In this document: piece after piece, positions 1 through 8,214 of the stretch
Position numbering within the stretch: position 1 is the first letter of the stretch
Layout of the letters: each line of letters opens with the position of its first letter
DNA from: Myxococcales bacterium
GTDB taxonomy: Bacteria; Myxococcota_A; Polyangia; Polyangiales; Polyangiaceae
Direction of reading: 5' to 3'
Assembly: GCA_016706225.1 (NCBI GenBank)
Contig: JADJKB010000003.1
Coordinates: 1,178,001 to 1,242,000, forward strand
Length of the DNA: 64,000 nt
Made by a program: the position numbers and the translations under genes
The notes under the pieces: model-generated
What the model was told of the DNA's origin: nothing
Seen by the model: only the letters and a program-made list of their open reading frames with translations
Databases searched by the model: none

Positions 1-117
1 GTTAGCACCCTGCAGCACGGCCGCGCTCAGACCCACGAGCATGAAGCGCACGCCGCGGCGTTCGAGCGCGGCGAACACCGCCCGCTCACCGGGTGCGAGT
101 GCGGAAAAGTCGTCCAT
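1..117 (-). CDS. Partial nucleotidyltransferase-like protein, N-terminus only
   Basis: Only the first 39 codons lie in the window; the rest runs off the left edge. The start is the ATG whose complement is at 115-117. After a short leader the protein reads RRGVRFMLVGLSAAVLQGA, which resembles the opening strand and glycine turn of MNT-type and minimal nucleotidyltransferases (pattern: Val-Gly-Gly-x-Ala-hydrophobic-x-x-Gly). The family call rests on that short motif alone; the catalytic Gly-Ser/Asp-x-Asp residues would lie outside the window. It is divergent from the histidine kinase gene, with a 43-base gap that must hold both promoters. Confidence 0.45.
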   Translation of the reverse strand, partial: MDDFSALAPGERAVFAALERRGVRFMLVGLSAAVLQGAN

Positions 118-160
118 GCGTCAGGGGAGTCGGGCGGTGATATTTCCGTGACACAGCCGG

Positions 161-1954
161 GTGAAGCTCCGGAGCGTGCTGCAACGCCCCAGCTCCCAGA
201 TCAGAACCCGCGATTTTGCGGCGCTCGGGCTCGCCGTCCTTTTACCGCTCGTGTTTGCCGCTCTGGTGGGGTACCGCGCGCTGGTCAACGAGTCCGCCGC
301 CCGACAGCGTGAGGTCGAGGTCGAGATCGGCGCGACCGCGCGCCAGTTGCGCACGAAGCTGCTCGACGAGATCGATGCCTCGAGCGCACGCCTGTCCAAG
401 GCCGAGCTTCCCGCGGAGCCCGGCACGGCTCTGCAGGAGATCGAGCGGGCAATGCCGACGTTCGCCGTGGCCTTTGTCATGGGCAGCGACGGCACGTTGC
501 GGCTTCCAGCCCCCGCAGAGCTCAGTGAGCCCAACGCGGAGTGCGACGAGTCCGCACGCCGGATCTCGCTGCGTCTGGACGATGCCGAACGCGAGAAGCT
601 CGCGCAGAAACTCGTGAACGACTGCCCGGACGTGCGCTCGGTGAGCGGCCGTTATCTGCTGCCGGCCCTCGTCTTCGATGGTCTGACCAACGTGGATGGC
701 GCACGCTTCTCGAGTTGGCTCGAGAAACACGCCGCCTCGCTCAGCGCGGCCGAACGGAGCGCGACCGAACACGCACTCTCCACGGTGCCCTGGCTCGACG
801 CGAACGGAAAGGCCCGCGCTCTGGACCTGCTGCGGGGCCAGAGCTCCGACCGTGACGAGCTCACGCGAAAGCTGGCGGACACCGCGGCGCGCCGCGCGGT
901 CACTCAGCTCGACAGCGAGACCCCGATCAGCAAGTGGAACAGCGACGGCGCAGTCGGGGTTCTGCGTCGCATCGATGACAAACTGATCGCCGGGTTCCTC
1001 GTCACCCCGCGGGCGCTCGGCCGCGCAGCGCCCTCTTTCCCGCTCCCGGCACAGCTCGTCATCGCGCCGAGTGAGCCCAGCGGCCCGCACGCCGCCGCCG
1101 AGCTCGCCCAGGGACTCACGCTGGTGGTCGGGCTCGCCGATCCGCGCCACGTCGAACGATTGACGTCCGAGAGCCGGCGCTGGCTCGTTTCGTCGGCGCT
1201 GCTGCTGGCGGCGCTGGCCCTTGTGTTCGGGGGTGTGGCGCTATCACGAGTGCGAGCGGCGCGCCGCTTGAGCGAGCTGCGCACCGATTTCGTGTCCACC
1301 GTGTCGCACGAGCTACGCACCCCCATCGCGTCCGTCTCGATGCTGGCCGAGCTGCTCGAGCAGGGGCGCGTCGAAGAGTCCGAACGCGCCGAGGTCCACC
1401 AGGCGCTGGCCAAAGAAGCGCGTCGCCTGGGCGAGACCGTCGATCGACTGCTCGGCTTCAGTCGCATGTCCGCCGGCCGCTCGACCACCTCGCGCCGAGA
1501 GCTGCGCCTCGCGGATCCGGTCCGAGAGTCCCTCGCTGCCTTCGAAGAGCGTCACCCTGGGGTGGTAGTGGAGCGCGCAATCGACGGAGAGCTCTCTCTC
1601 GTCGCCGACGCGGATCAAATCCGGCTGGCGGTCGACAACCTGCTCGCCAACGCCATCAAGTACGCGCCCGACGGACAGCCCTACCGCGTTTCCGTCGAAG
1701 CTCGCGGGAAGGACGCCCTGATCTCGGTCGCGGATCGGGGGCCGGGCGTCGCGCCCCGGGATCGCAAACGTATCTTCGAGCCGTTCGAGCGGGCCGACGA
1801 TCGGCTCAGTCGCGCCACCGAGGGCAGCGGCATCGGCCTCGGTCTCGTGCGACACGTCGCCGAGGCTCACGGCGGCCGCGCGTGGGTCGAGGCCAACCCG
1901 GATTCTGACCAGGGCGCACGTTTCGTTGTCGCGCTCCCACGAGGCGTGGCATGA
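161..1954 (+). CDS. Membrane sensor histidine kinase
   Basis: A 597-residue two-component sensor kinase that should autophosphorylate and pass phosphate to the response regulator next to it. A first membrane helix lies at about residues 21-41, followed by a roughly 300-residue extracytoplasmic region of no recognised fold and a second helix at about 340-362. The HisKA box SHELRTPIAS carries the phospho-acceptor at His383. The ATPase domain has an N-box (DNLLANAIKYAP, about 491), a G1 box (DRGPGVAP) and a G2 box (GSGIGLGL, about 556). The start is a GTG at 161 with no strong ribosome site. The last codons overlap the regulator start (ATGA at 1951), so the two are translationally coupled. The signal sensed is unknown. 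Confidence 0.93.
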   Translation: MKLRSVLQRPSSQIRTRDFAALGLAVLLPLVFAALVGYRALVNESAARQREVEVEIGATARQLRTKLLDEIDASSARLSKAELPAEPGTALQEIERAMPTFAVAFVMGSDGTLRLPAPAELSEPNAECDESARRISLRLDDAEREKLAQKLVNDCPDVRSVSGRYLLPALVFDGLTNVDGARFSSWLEKHAASLSAAERSATEHALSTVPWLDANGKARALDLLRGQSSDRDELTRKLADTAARRAVTQLDSETPISKWNSDGAVGVLRRIDDKLIAGFLVTPRALGRAAPSFPLPAQLVIAPSEPSGPHAAAELAQGLTLVVGLADPRHVERLTSESRRWLVSSALLLAALALVFGGVALSRVRAARRLSELRTDFVSTVSHELRTPIASVSMLAELLEQGRVEESERAEVHQALAKEARRLGETVDRLLGFSRMSAGRSTTSRRELRLADPVRESLAAFEERHPGVVVERAIDGELSLVADADQIRLAVDNLLANAIKYAPDGQPYRVSVEARGKDALISVADRGPGVAPRDRKRIFEPFERADDRLSRATEGSGIGLGLVRHVAEAHGGRAWVEANPDSDQGARFVVALPRGVA

Positions 1955-2667
1955 CCCGAAACGTGGGCATTCAAGAGTCGGTGCTCGTGGTCGAGGATGA
2001 TGCGAGCCTGCGCCTGGGTCTGGAAAAAACGCTGCGCTCGGAGGGCTACCGGGTTCGCGTCGCGAGCACCGGTAGCGACGGCCTCGAGTCCGCCCTGGCA
2101 GAGCCGCCCGATCTCGTGCTGCTCGACCTGATGCTCCCGAACATGAACGGCTTCGAGGTCTTGCAGGAGCTGCGCGCGCGCAACGTCGAGCTCCCGGTCA
2201 TCATCCTCACCGCCAAGGGCTCGGAAGAGGACAAGGTCCGCGGCCTGGCCCTCGGCGCCGACGACTACGTGGTCAAACCGTTCGGGGTGATGGAGCTGCT
2301 CGCCCGAGTCGACGCCCAGCTGCGCAGAAAACGCCTCGCTCGTTCGACGCTGAGCACCCTCACCCTGGATGAGGTGACCGTCGATTTTGCAGGCCATCGC
2401 GCAACCCGCGCTGGTGAACCGCTCGAGATGACCTCCCTCGAGCTCAAGCTGCTCGCGTACTTCGTCGAGCACGAAGGCGCGCTCTTGCCGCGGCAGCGCA
2501 TCCTCGATGCGGTCTGGGGCGCGGACTACTTCGGCACCGATCGCACGGTCGACAACTTCATCAACCGTCTTCGGCAGAAACTGGAAGCCGATCCGAAAAA
2601 CCCGCGCTTCTTGCACACACTCCGGGGTGCTGGTTACCGCTTCGAGCGCCCGGTGAAGAAACCATGA
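1951..2667 (+). CDS. OmpR/PhoB-family response regulator
   Basis: A 238-residue DNA-binding response regulator, cognate to the kinase upstream. The receiver domain (about residues 10-122) has the acidic pair Asp16/Asp17, phospho-acceptor Asp59 in LLDLMLPNMNGF and the conserved Lys in DDYVVKPFG. The winged-helix domain (about 140-233) ends in the usual GAGYRFERP strand. Length and domain order are standard for the OmpR class. It overlaps the kinase stop by four bases. It probably acts as a phosphorylation-dependent transcription factor; its targets cannot be read from the window. Confidence 0.95.
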   Translation: MTRNVGIQESVLVVEDDASLRLGLEKTLRSEGYRVRVASTGSDGLESALAEPPDLVLLDLMLPNMNGFEVLQELRARNVELPVIILTAKGSEEDKVRGLALGADDYVVKPFGVMELLARVDAQLRRKRLARSTLSTLTLDEVTVDFAGHRATRAGEPLEMTSLELKLLAYFVEHEGALLPRQRILDAVWGADYFGTDRTVDNFINRLRQKLEADPKNPRFLHTLRGAGYRFERPVKKP

Positions 2668-2752
2668 GCTGGCTTACACAGTACCAAGACATTCGAAGCG
2701 CAGGCTCTCTCTCGTCACGCCGCGAACCCGCGGCACCACGAGGAGAATGATC

Positions 2753-3988
2753 ATGAACACGAACATCCGACTTATCACCGCCCTGTCCACCCTCGCCCTG
2801 GCCGCTTGCACCGCGCAAACCGACGGTGGCGGACAACGAAGCGAGTCCAAGGGCGAGCCTGTCCAGGTCAGCGAGCAGGCCCAGGCGGTCGAGACCGCTC
2901 AGCGCAGCCTCGACGTCGGCAAGGTGGCCCCGGGTAGCGAGGCCAGCCTCCAGGCAATCATCAAGTCCGGCACCGCCGACGAACGCGACGAGGCTGCCTT
3001 GGCTCTCAGCCGCACGTATCAGCTGCAGGGCAAGACCGAGGCTGCCATCACGACGCTCGAAGACTTGCTCGCATCTCACCGTGAAGACGACCGCTGGGAA
3101 CGAGAAGAAGAGGTCGGCAACAAACTGGCGGAGCTGGTGACCGGGAGAGCTGCGCCCGTCCGCCCCGAAGCCCAGGAAAGAGACCGGATCTCGGCCTTTG
3201 CCCGCGCCCTCATGCCGAGCTTCCACCCCGATGCCAAGGGCGCCTACGAGCTGGACGTGATGCTGGTCGGTGGAAGCGGTACGGCCTCCAATCGCCTCGG
3301 CACCTTCAACGTGGGCGACGCAATCCACGACCGCGCCCTCGAGCAGTGCCCGCTGTGTGAGAAGCGCCCGAAGGTCCACACCCACCAGAGCCGAATCGGA
3401 ACCTGGCTCTCCGTCCCCAAGTACCGTGAGCGCTTCGACACGGCGTTGACGGTCTTCTTCTACGACAAAACCGCAAACCGTATCCCGGCGCGATACGAGC
3501 AGTACCTGCCGATGTCGGTCAAAGAAATCGACGAGCGGCTGGCGTCGGGGCAGGGCTTGATCGCGGTCAAACAACGAGAGTCGGCGCCGCCCGTCATCTT
3601 GATCGCGGCACCACGTTTTGGACAGATCACCGACGTGGAGACGGCGCTCTCGGAGATGTCGAAACTTCCCGAGGGACCGGTCAGCGTGAAGCTCGCGGGA
3701 GGATTGCGGCGCGACGAGATCCAGAGTGTCATCCGCGGCGCGCGCAAGGAGTTCAAAGCCTGTTACGAGGCGCTGTTGACGCGAGCCGCGAGCGCAGCCG
3801 GCAAGGTCACGCTGGAGTTTTCGATCGACGCGGAGGGGACGGTCCGGTCGCCGCTCGCGAAAGCGGACGGAGACGCCTTGTCGGAGCCGCAGTTCCTGTC
3901 GTGTTTCAGCCAGGCGACCCAGGCGCTGACATTCCCCGCGGCGGGCGTCTCGACCACGGTGAAGTATCCACTCGAGCTGTCTCCGTGA
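2753..3988 (+). CDS. Lipoprotein with AgmX/PglI-type C-terminal domain
   Basis: A predicted lipoprotein of 411 residues. The signal peptide ends in a lipobox (LALAAC), followed by a Gly/Ser-rich spacer, a helical repeat-like region (about 45-125; TPR-like spacing of Ala/Leu) and an unassigned middle region with a CPLC motif. The last about 95 residues (GLRRDEIQSVIRG, then CYEALL, GKVTLEFSIDAEGTV and CFSQATQALTFP) match the TonB-like C-terminal domain that recurs in myxobacterial AgmX and PglI gliding/envelope proteins. An ATG at 2747 is only one base after AGGAG, whereas the in-frame ATG at 2753 is seven bases after it, so 2753 is preferred. It is probably an envelope protein; a gliding role is inferred from the domain only. 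Confidence 0.85.
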   Translation: MNTNIRLITALSTLALAACTAQTDGGGQRSESKGEPVQVSEQAQAVETAQRSLDVGKVAPGSEASLQAIIKSGTADERDEAALALSRTYQLQGKTEAAITTLEDLLASHREDDRWEREEEVGNKLAELVTGRAAPVRPEAQERDRISAFARALMPSFHPDAKGAYELDVMLVGGSGTASNRLGTFNVGDAIHDRALEQCPLCEKRPKVHTHQSRIGTWLSVPKYRERFDTALTVFFYDKTANRIPARYEQYLPMSVKEIDERLASGQGLIAVKQRESAPPVILIAAPRFGQITDVETALSEMSKLPEGPVSVKLAGGLRRDEIQSVIRGARKEFKACYEALLTRAASAAGKVTLEFSIDAEGTVRSPLAKADGDALSEPQFLSCFSQATQALTFPAAGVSTTVKYPLELSP

Positions 3989-4003
3989 GCGAAGGGTGGG
4001 TGA

Positions 4004-4026
4004 GGTCCCGCCCACCGGGCGGGGCC
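4004..4026. terminator. Bidirectional hairpin between convergent genes
   Basis: A ten-pair stem (4004-4013 with 4017-4026, one T-G wobble) with a three-base ACC loop sits in the 54-base gap between the AgmX-tail lipoprotein and the convergent ferritin-like gene. There is no T-run on either side, so it is either a weak intrinsic terminator or an RNA end-protecting stem. Confidence 0.45.
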
Positions 4027-4042
4027 TGGCTCGCGCCAATCG

Positions 4043-5236
4043 TCACATGAAGTTTCTCGTGTGCAGCGCCGACAGCGTCTCCGCTTCGGAATCGGAGAAC
4101 CCCAATCGCTCGAGGCGACGCCGGCGTCCGGCATGCATCTCGACCTGAAGCTCGACGACGCGGTTGAAACCTTGCCGGATGGCGGTTGGTGTCCAAGCAC
4201 CGGCGGCGAGCACGATCAACGCGTCGTACACGAGCTCGTTGAGACCGGCGGAGGTGGCAAGGGAGTCGTGGCGGGCCTGAATGCCGCTCCGCAGGCGACC
4301 GAGCAGCGCTGGCTCCTGTTCGAGATGACGTTCCAGATGTGCCATGCCAAACGCAACGTGACGTGCCTCGTCCCGCGCCGCCAGGAGCGCAACTTGTCGT
4401 GTGATCGGGTCGGGACCGTGGGTGCTCAGGAACGAGAGCAAGCTGAGAAAACTGCCCTCACCCAGCACGCCGAGCAGGAGCGACGAGAGCGCGAAGTCGG
4501 TCTCGTCGAGCAGGGTCTTCAGGGATGCCTGGCCACCCACGGTCGAGAGCCCGAGCTCGGTGCGGTTGAGGAGCGCCCGCCGAGTGAAGACCTCGATGTG
4601 CCGGGCCTCGTCGGCGGTCTGGAGAGCCAGGAGCTGCATCACTTCACGGAAGTGTGGGTGCAGCTGCGAGAGAAACCGCGCCGGCACGAGCAACGCGGCG
4701 GTCTCGTTCTCGATCAGATAGGTCATGACCTGCACCACGGCGTCCTCGACCTCGGCGGGCAAGTCAGCGACCGCGGTCCAGTCGATGGCGGTGTTCGGAT
4801 CCCACTGCGCCGCCACTCCTTGTTGGTACAGACGCGCCGCTTCCTCGGCCCACACCCCGCGTTTTTCGGACAACACAAACCCGAGCTCCGGCCCGCCACT
4901 CTCCACGCTGGCGCCGCGTGCGGCCAATCCCCAGCTGGCCTTCGGGTGTTCGACCACACCGTCGATGCCGGCGCCTCCAGCGCGCTCCGCGCCGCTGAAA
5001 CGCCCGGCTTCCGCGCCGCCGCGCTGGACTCGCACGACCTCGCCCTCTCCGGGCTCGAGCGCGACGTGCCCTTCTCCACGGCACCACGCGGAGATGTGAA
5101 TGAGCAGCGCCGGCGCGGTGCCACGAACCGCCACGAAATCGCCGACCGCCACCTGACGGAGTGCGTGACGAAGCAGCACGTGGCCGCCTTCGGCGAACCC
5201 GAGGTCCAGGAGGTCGAGACGCTGCAGGGTGCTCAA
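4043..5236 (-). CDS. TusA-like / ferritin-like di-iron fusion protein
   Basis: A 397-residue protein of two parts. Residues 1-65 resemble a TusA sulfurtransferase domain: LDLLDLGFAEGG, a helix, VGDFVAVRG, then HISAWCRGEGHVAL. The CPxP motif that carries the catalytic cysteine in TusA is replaced by AEGG, while the later WCRGEGH segment is kept. Residues about 125-397 are helical and carry two E-x-x-H motifs (Glu210/His213 and Glu290/His293) plus Glu176/178 and Glu260, the ligand pattern of ferritin-like/ribonucleotide-reductase-like di-iron proteins. The start is a TTG at 5236 overlapping the TGA of the upstream binding-protein gene (TTGA), which indicates tight coupling. It is presumably a cytosolic metal or oxidative enzyme; the substrate is unknown. 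Confidence 0.75.
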   Translation of the reverse strand: MSTLQRLDLLDLGFAEGGHVLLRHALRQVAVGDFVAVRGTAPALLIHISAWCRGEGHVALEPGEGEVVRVQRGGAEAGRFSGAERAGGAGIDGVVEHPKASWGLAARGASVESGGPELGFVLSEKRGVWAEEAARLYQQGVAAQWDPNTAIDWTAVADLPAEVEDAVVQVMTYLIENETAALLVPARFLSQLHPHFREVMQLLALQTADEARHIEVFTRRALLNRTELGLSTVGGQASLKTLLDETDFALSSLLLGVLGEGSFLSLLSFLSTHGPDPITRQVALLAARDEARHVAFGMAHLERHLEQEPALLGRLRSGIQARHDSLATSAGLNELVYDALIVLAAGAWTPTAIRQGFNRVVELQVEMHAGRRRRLERLGFSDSEAETLSALHTRNFM

Positions 5237-6117
5237 GCGAGGCCAAATTCTGCGAGAAACACCGCGAGCGTGTCGAAGCGTTTCACCGCGCGCTCGAGCA
5301 GCGCGTAGCCCTCGACGCGCCCGGGCTTCCACTGTTTGAGGCCCTCGAGGTCGAGCAGCGGTCGCACGCGAGGGTCGTCGTAGGACATCTCGAACAGCAG
5401 CGAGACGAACTGCTCGACGAGGGCATTGGGCGCGTCGTCGAGGACCGTGAAGTTGCAGTGGTCGTACTTCTCCGTGTGCGCCAGGATGTGCGTCGTGTTC
5501 GGCGGCAGGGTGCCTTCCTTGGAAAAGAGCAGGTGATTGCCGTCGATCATGCAACAGGCGTGCACCTCACCTTCCATCAGGGCCTTGGCCGCATCACGCT
5601 CGCCGCCGATGTGATCCCCGTGTTTGCCGACGAGCTTGTCGAAGCGCCGAACCTCGAAATCGCGCCCCGGCTCCAGACCCTGTTCGGCGATGTGGAGCAG
5701 CGGGAGCAAGGTCGCTTGCGGTGAATCCGAGGCACCGACACCCACGACCTTGCCAGCGAGGTCCGCGACCGATTTGATCGCACCGCCTGCCTTGACCACG
5801 ACGAGGCTTCGGAGATCCTGATCCGAGTCGCGCATCGCCACGGCTCGCGCCGTGCGCCCTTTCCGCGTTGCGATCGCCTCCGCTTGCAGCCACGCGAGCG
5901 GCGAGTTCCACGCCACGTGGTACTGCCCTTGAAAGTGCCCGCGCACCTGCTGCTCGTAGTTGGAGTAGAGCAGGTAGTCGAAGCGCAGGCCGTGTTCTTC
6001 GAAGTACGCTTTGAAGCCGTCCCAGATGGTGACGACCTTGGGATCGTAGGCCACGGCGCCAAGGAGCAGCGTCGTGGGGGCTGACGTTTCGACCGAGGCG
6101 GATTCTTGTCTCGACAT
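5233..6117 (-). CDS. PhnD/SsuA-type substrate-binding protein without signal peptide
   Basis: A 294-residue protein of the phosphonate-binding (PhnD-like) type II periplasmic-binding fold: LGAVAYDPKVVTIWDGF opens domain 1, then YEQQVRGHFQGQYHVAWNSP, SLVVVKAGGAIKSVADLAGK and GEVHACCMIDGN. ATG 6117 is chosen because GGAG lies just upstream and the residues before it are not protein-like. No Sec, Tat or lipoprotein signal is present, so the protein is predicted to be cytosolic, which is unusual for this fold. Cysteines and histidines cluster in ACCMIDGNH and YDHCNFTV. It overlaps the TusA-like/ferritin-like gene by four bases. No transporter permease is adjacent, so it probably does not serve uptake. 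Confidence 0.8.
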   Translation of the reverse strand: MSRQESASVETSAPTTLLLGAVAYDPKVVTIWDGFKAYFEEHGLRFDYLLYSNYEQQVRGHFQGQYHVAWNSPLAWLQAEAIATRKGRTARAVAMRDSDQDLRSLVVVKAGGAIKSVADLAGKVVGVGASDSPQATLLPLLHIAEQGLEPGRDFEVRRFDKLVGKHGDHIGGERDAAKALMEGEVHACCMIDGNHLLFSKEGTLPPNTTHILAHTEKYDHCNFTVLDDAPNALVEQFVSLLFEMSYDDPRVRPLLDLEGLKQWKPGRVEGYALLERAVKRFDTLAVFLAEFGLA

Positions 6118-6402
6118 GTTCGCTCCAAACGGCCGGTCCCCGGCCGCGCGAGCGAACGCGCTTACCGGCGAAAGGCCGCAGTCATGACCCGGCGCCGCCG
6201 GGTCGATTGGACGGCTCAGAGGGTCTGCGGGAGGGTCGTCTTCACGATGGAGCGAAGCTTGGGTGACTCTCGCTTTCGCGTAAAGGGCTTTCATCCGTGA
6301 TCGTTTGAGCGAAGGCCAGCGCGCCATCCTGTGAGAGGGTGGTCGTCATCGAGCTGTGAGGCGCGGGCTCGCCTCGCACGCGCCTGCTACTCTGAGCTCG
6401 GG

Positions 6403-7056
6403 ATGCGGCGTGCAGCTGGAGCGCTCTGGGTTTCCATCGCGGCCTCGGGCTGTGGCGCCTCCGTCAGGCACGAGGCCACCATGGTCGGTCAGCGCGAGAT
6501 CCGGCTCGGGGAGCGGGTCGCGCCACCCGCGCTCGCGGTTCGCTCGGTCGCGGGCGGAGTGCTCCTGCGCGTAGTGCGCAACCCACCCTGCCTCGCGATG
6601 GTGCAGGACGAGATCGCGGTGAACGAGCGCGTGATCCGCGAGGCGCGGCTCGGTCCGATCATCACAGGCGGCGCGCTGATAGCGTCCGGCGGCTGGCTCT
6701 TCTTCAGCGGCGATTCGGAGAGAGCCGACGGTCGGCGCGCCAGCGGGCTCCTGCTTGGAGTTGCCGGGTTCATCGTCGCCATGACCCAGGGGTCCGACTC
6801 CGAGGAGAGCTACCGGACCACTCGGCTCCTTCCGCCACGCGAGCGCGCGAGCGAGTGTCGCACCGTCGACGAGGAGGTCCGGTCGGTCGCGCTACTCCTG
6901 CCCGACCGCAGCATGCTCCAGGCCGAGCGGACCGGGACCGGGCTCTGGCGTGCCGACGTGCCGGACGAGACGTGGGAACGGTGGGGGAATCACGTCAGCG
7001 TGTGGGTCATAGTCGACGGAGCCAACACCCACCGTGTTCAGATTCTGCGACCGTAG
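6403..7056 (+). CDS. Hypothetical lipoprotein with two hydrophobic segments
   Basis: A 217-residue protein of no recognised family. It starts at ATG 6403 with a short signal peptide and a lipobox-like ASGC. Two hydrophobic stretches follow (IITGGALIASGGWLFF and GLLLGVAGFIVAM, about residues 88-128), so a membrane hairpin is possible. The C-terminal part (about 155-217) is soluble and beta-rich. A TACTCT hexamer lies nine bases before the ATG with no ribosome site. A longer in-frame start at 6331 exists but gives non-protein-like residues. Confidence 0.65.
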   Translation: MRRAAGALWVSIAASGCGASVRHEATMVGQREIRLGERVAPPALAVRSVAGGVLLRVVRNPPCLAMVQDEIAVNERVIREARLGPIITGGALIASGGWLFFSGDSERADGRRASGLLLGVAGFIVAMTQGSDSEESYRTTRLLPPRERASECRTVDEEVRSVALLLPDRSMLQAERTGTGLWRADVPDETWERWGNHVSVWVIVDGANTHRVQILRP

Positions 7057-7143
7057 TCGAGCTCGGGGACGCTGAAGCGGGGCGCACCCGGCGAGCAGTG
7101 AGATGGAGAGCGTGAGCGTGAGGCCCAGCAGGCAGCGTGTCAT
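6892..7143 (-). CDS. Possible small lipoprotein, antisense to neighbour's 3' end
   Basis: An 83-codon reading frame that begins with a textbook lipoprotein signal (MTRCLLGLTLTLSISLLAGC) encoded in the gap after the convergent lipoprotein gene. The remaining codons run antisense through the last 165 bases of that gene, and their composition (Pro/Arg/Gly-rich) looks like a shadow. Either it is a real short lipoprotein overlapping tail-to-tail, or a truncated gene that has lost its own 3' end. No ribosome site is evident. Confidence 0.3.
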   Translation of the reverse strand: MTRCLLGLTLTLSISLLAGCAPLQRPRARLRSQNLNTVGVGSVDYDPHADVIPPPFPRLVRHVGTPEPGPGPLGLEHAAVGQE

Positions 7144-7237
7144 GGGCTGTACGTGACTCAGCTGACACGCGGCGGCAAGCACGCGCGGTGACGGGGGAGC
7201 GCGCGGGTGTGGCGGCTCGAGCGCACGCGCGCTGCGC

Positions 7238-7885
7238 TCACTTCTTCAGCAGCTTGAACGCGTGGGTCCAGCCGCCACCACGCAGGCCCGGAATGCACCA
7301 GAGCATGCACAGGGGTTCGACTGCGCGGGCGCCGGCGGCGGTGCCCATGTCGGCGGTCTCCCAGCCGAACGACTCGAGGATCTTCGTGGCCTCGGCTTTG
7401 GCCGTCGCGTCGTTGCCGCATATGAACATCGTCGGCTTCGTACCGCCGAAGTCGGGATCGACCATGAACGCGTTACCGACGCAGGAGAACGCTTTGACGA
7501 GGCGCGCCTTCGGTGCGCGCTTCTGGAGCCGCTCCATCAGCGACTCGTTGGGGCCGGTGAAGAACTTGATGACGCCATCTTCGGGCGGCTCGGCGGCGAT
7601 GGGGTTGGTTGCATCGAGGATCAGCTTGCCAGCAAGGTTCTCGGGCCCCGCGAGGTCGATGACCGACTCCGCGGCGCTGCCCTTCACTGCCAGGACGACG
7701 AGCTCACCAAAGGCCGCCGCCTCTCCGAAGGTCCCGATCGACGCGTTCGCGCCGGCCTTGGCCTTCCAGTCGGCCAGCTTCGACGCGTCGCGTGAACCAC
7801 GCATCGCTGCGTAGCCATGTTTCAGGAAGCCGTTCGCCAGAACCTCGCCCACCTGACCCGAACCGAGAATCGCAACCTTCTGCAT
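7238..7885 (-). CDS. NADPH-dependent F420-reductase-like (NADP-binding) protein
   Basis: A 215-residue dinucleotide-binding protein. The Rossmann motif GSGQVGEVLANG starts at about residue 8, followed by GSRDASKLADW, where the Arg suggests NADP preference. The family signature continues with VVLAVKGSAAESVIDLAG, LDATNPI and VKAFSCVGNAFMVDP, as in the F420-dependent NADP oxidoreductase-like (COG2085) group. ATG 7885 is used because the upstream extension is not protein-like. The substrate is unresolved: these proteins include F420:NADP reductases and many uncharacterised reductases, and no F420 gene is nearby. Confidence 0.82.
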   Translation of the reverse strand: MQKVAILGSGQVGEVLANGFLKHGYAAMRGSRDASKLADWKAKAGANASIGTFGEAAAFGELVVLAVKGSAAESVIDLAGPENLAGKLILDATNPIAAEPPEDGVIKFFTGPNESLMERLQKRAPKARLVKAFSCVGNAFMVDPDFGGTKPTMFICGNDATAKAEATKILESFGWETADMGTAAGARAVEPLCMLWCIPGLRGGGWTHAFKLLKK

Positions 7886-8214
7886 GCGAGGGACGATGCC
7901 ACGCTGGGAAGGCCGAGTCGACTCATCCGGGCGCGCCGTTAGTCTCGATCGGTTCTTCCCAGTCCGCGCGCGATCGTCCACCATCAGCTCGGAGCGGCGG
8001 CCCGAGTCGAGGCGGGGGAAGGGCCTGCCAGCCGCCTAGGGCGCATGCGCCGCGCCTCGGCGATGCGTTTCTGCAGCATGCCGATGAGCCTCTGCCTGGT
8101 GCGTCCCCTTCGAGTCATGATGCGAGCCTCTGACTCGCTCGCATTGGTGCCCACGACGCTGCCGCTGCCGAGACCACGAGCACCTGCCGGCACACCCTGT
8201 CCCGGACACTGTTG
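7886..8214. other. Intergenic stretch, no recognisable gene
   Basis: Between the reductase start and the end of recognisable HNH-family similarity. Open frames here are short and Arg/Pro/Ala-rich, as expected for GC-rich non-coding sequence. This is where the missing C-terminal two-thirds of the HNH-family gene would lie, and nothing like an HNH motif is visible. Confidence 0.5.

Noticed and set aside
4061..5308. Long plus-strand open frame (about 415 codons) opposite the ferritin-like gene
   Set aside because: It mirrors the minus-strand gene, whose translation carries conserved E-x-x-H motifs and correct composition; the plus-strand version is Arg/Glu-rich shadow sequence with no motif.
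6118..6327. N-terminal extension of the PhnD-like gene to 6327
   Set aside because: The extra residues are not protein-like, and ATG 6117 has GGAG at the right distance.
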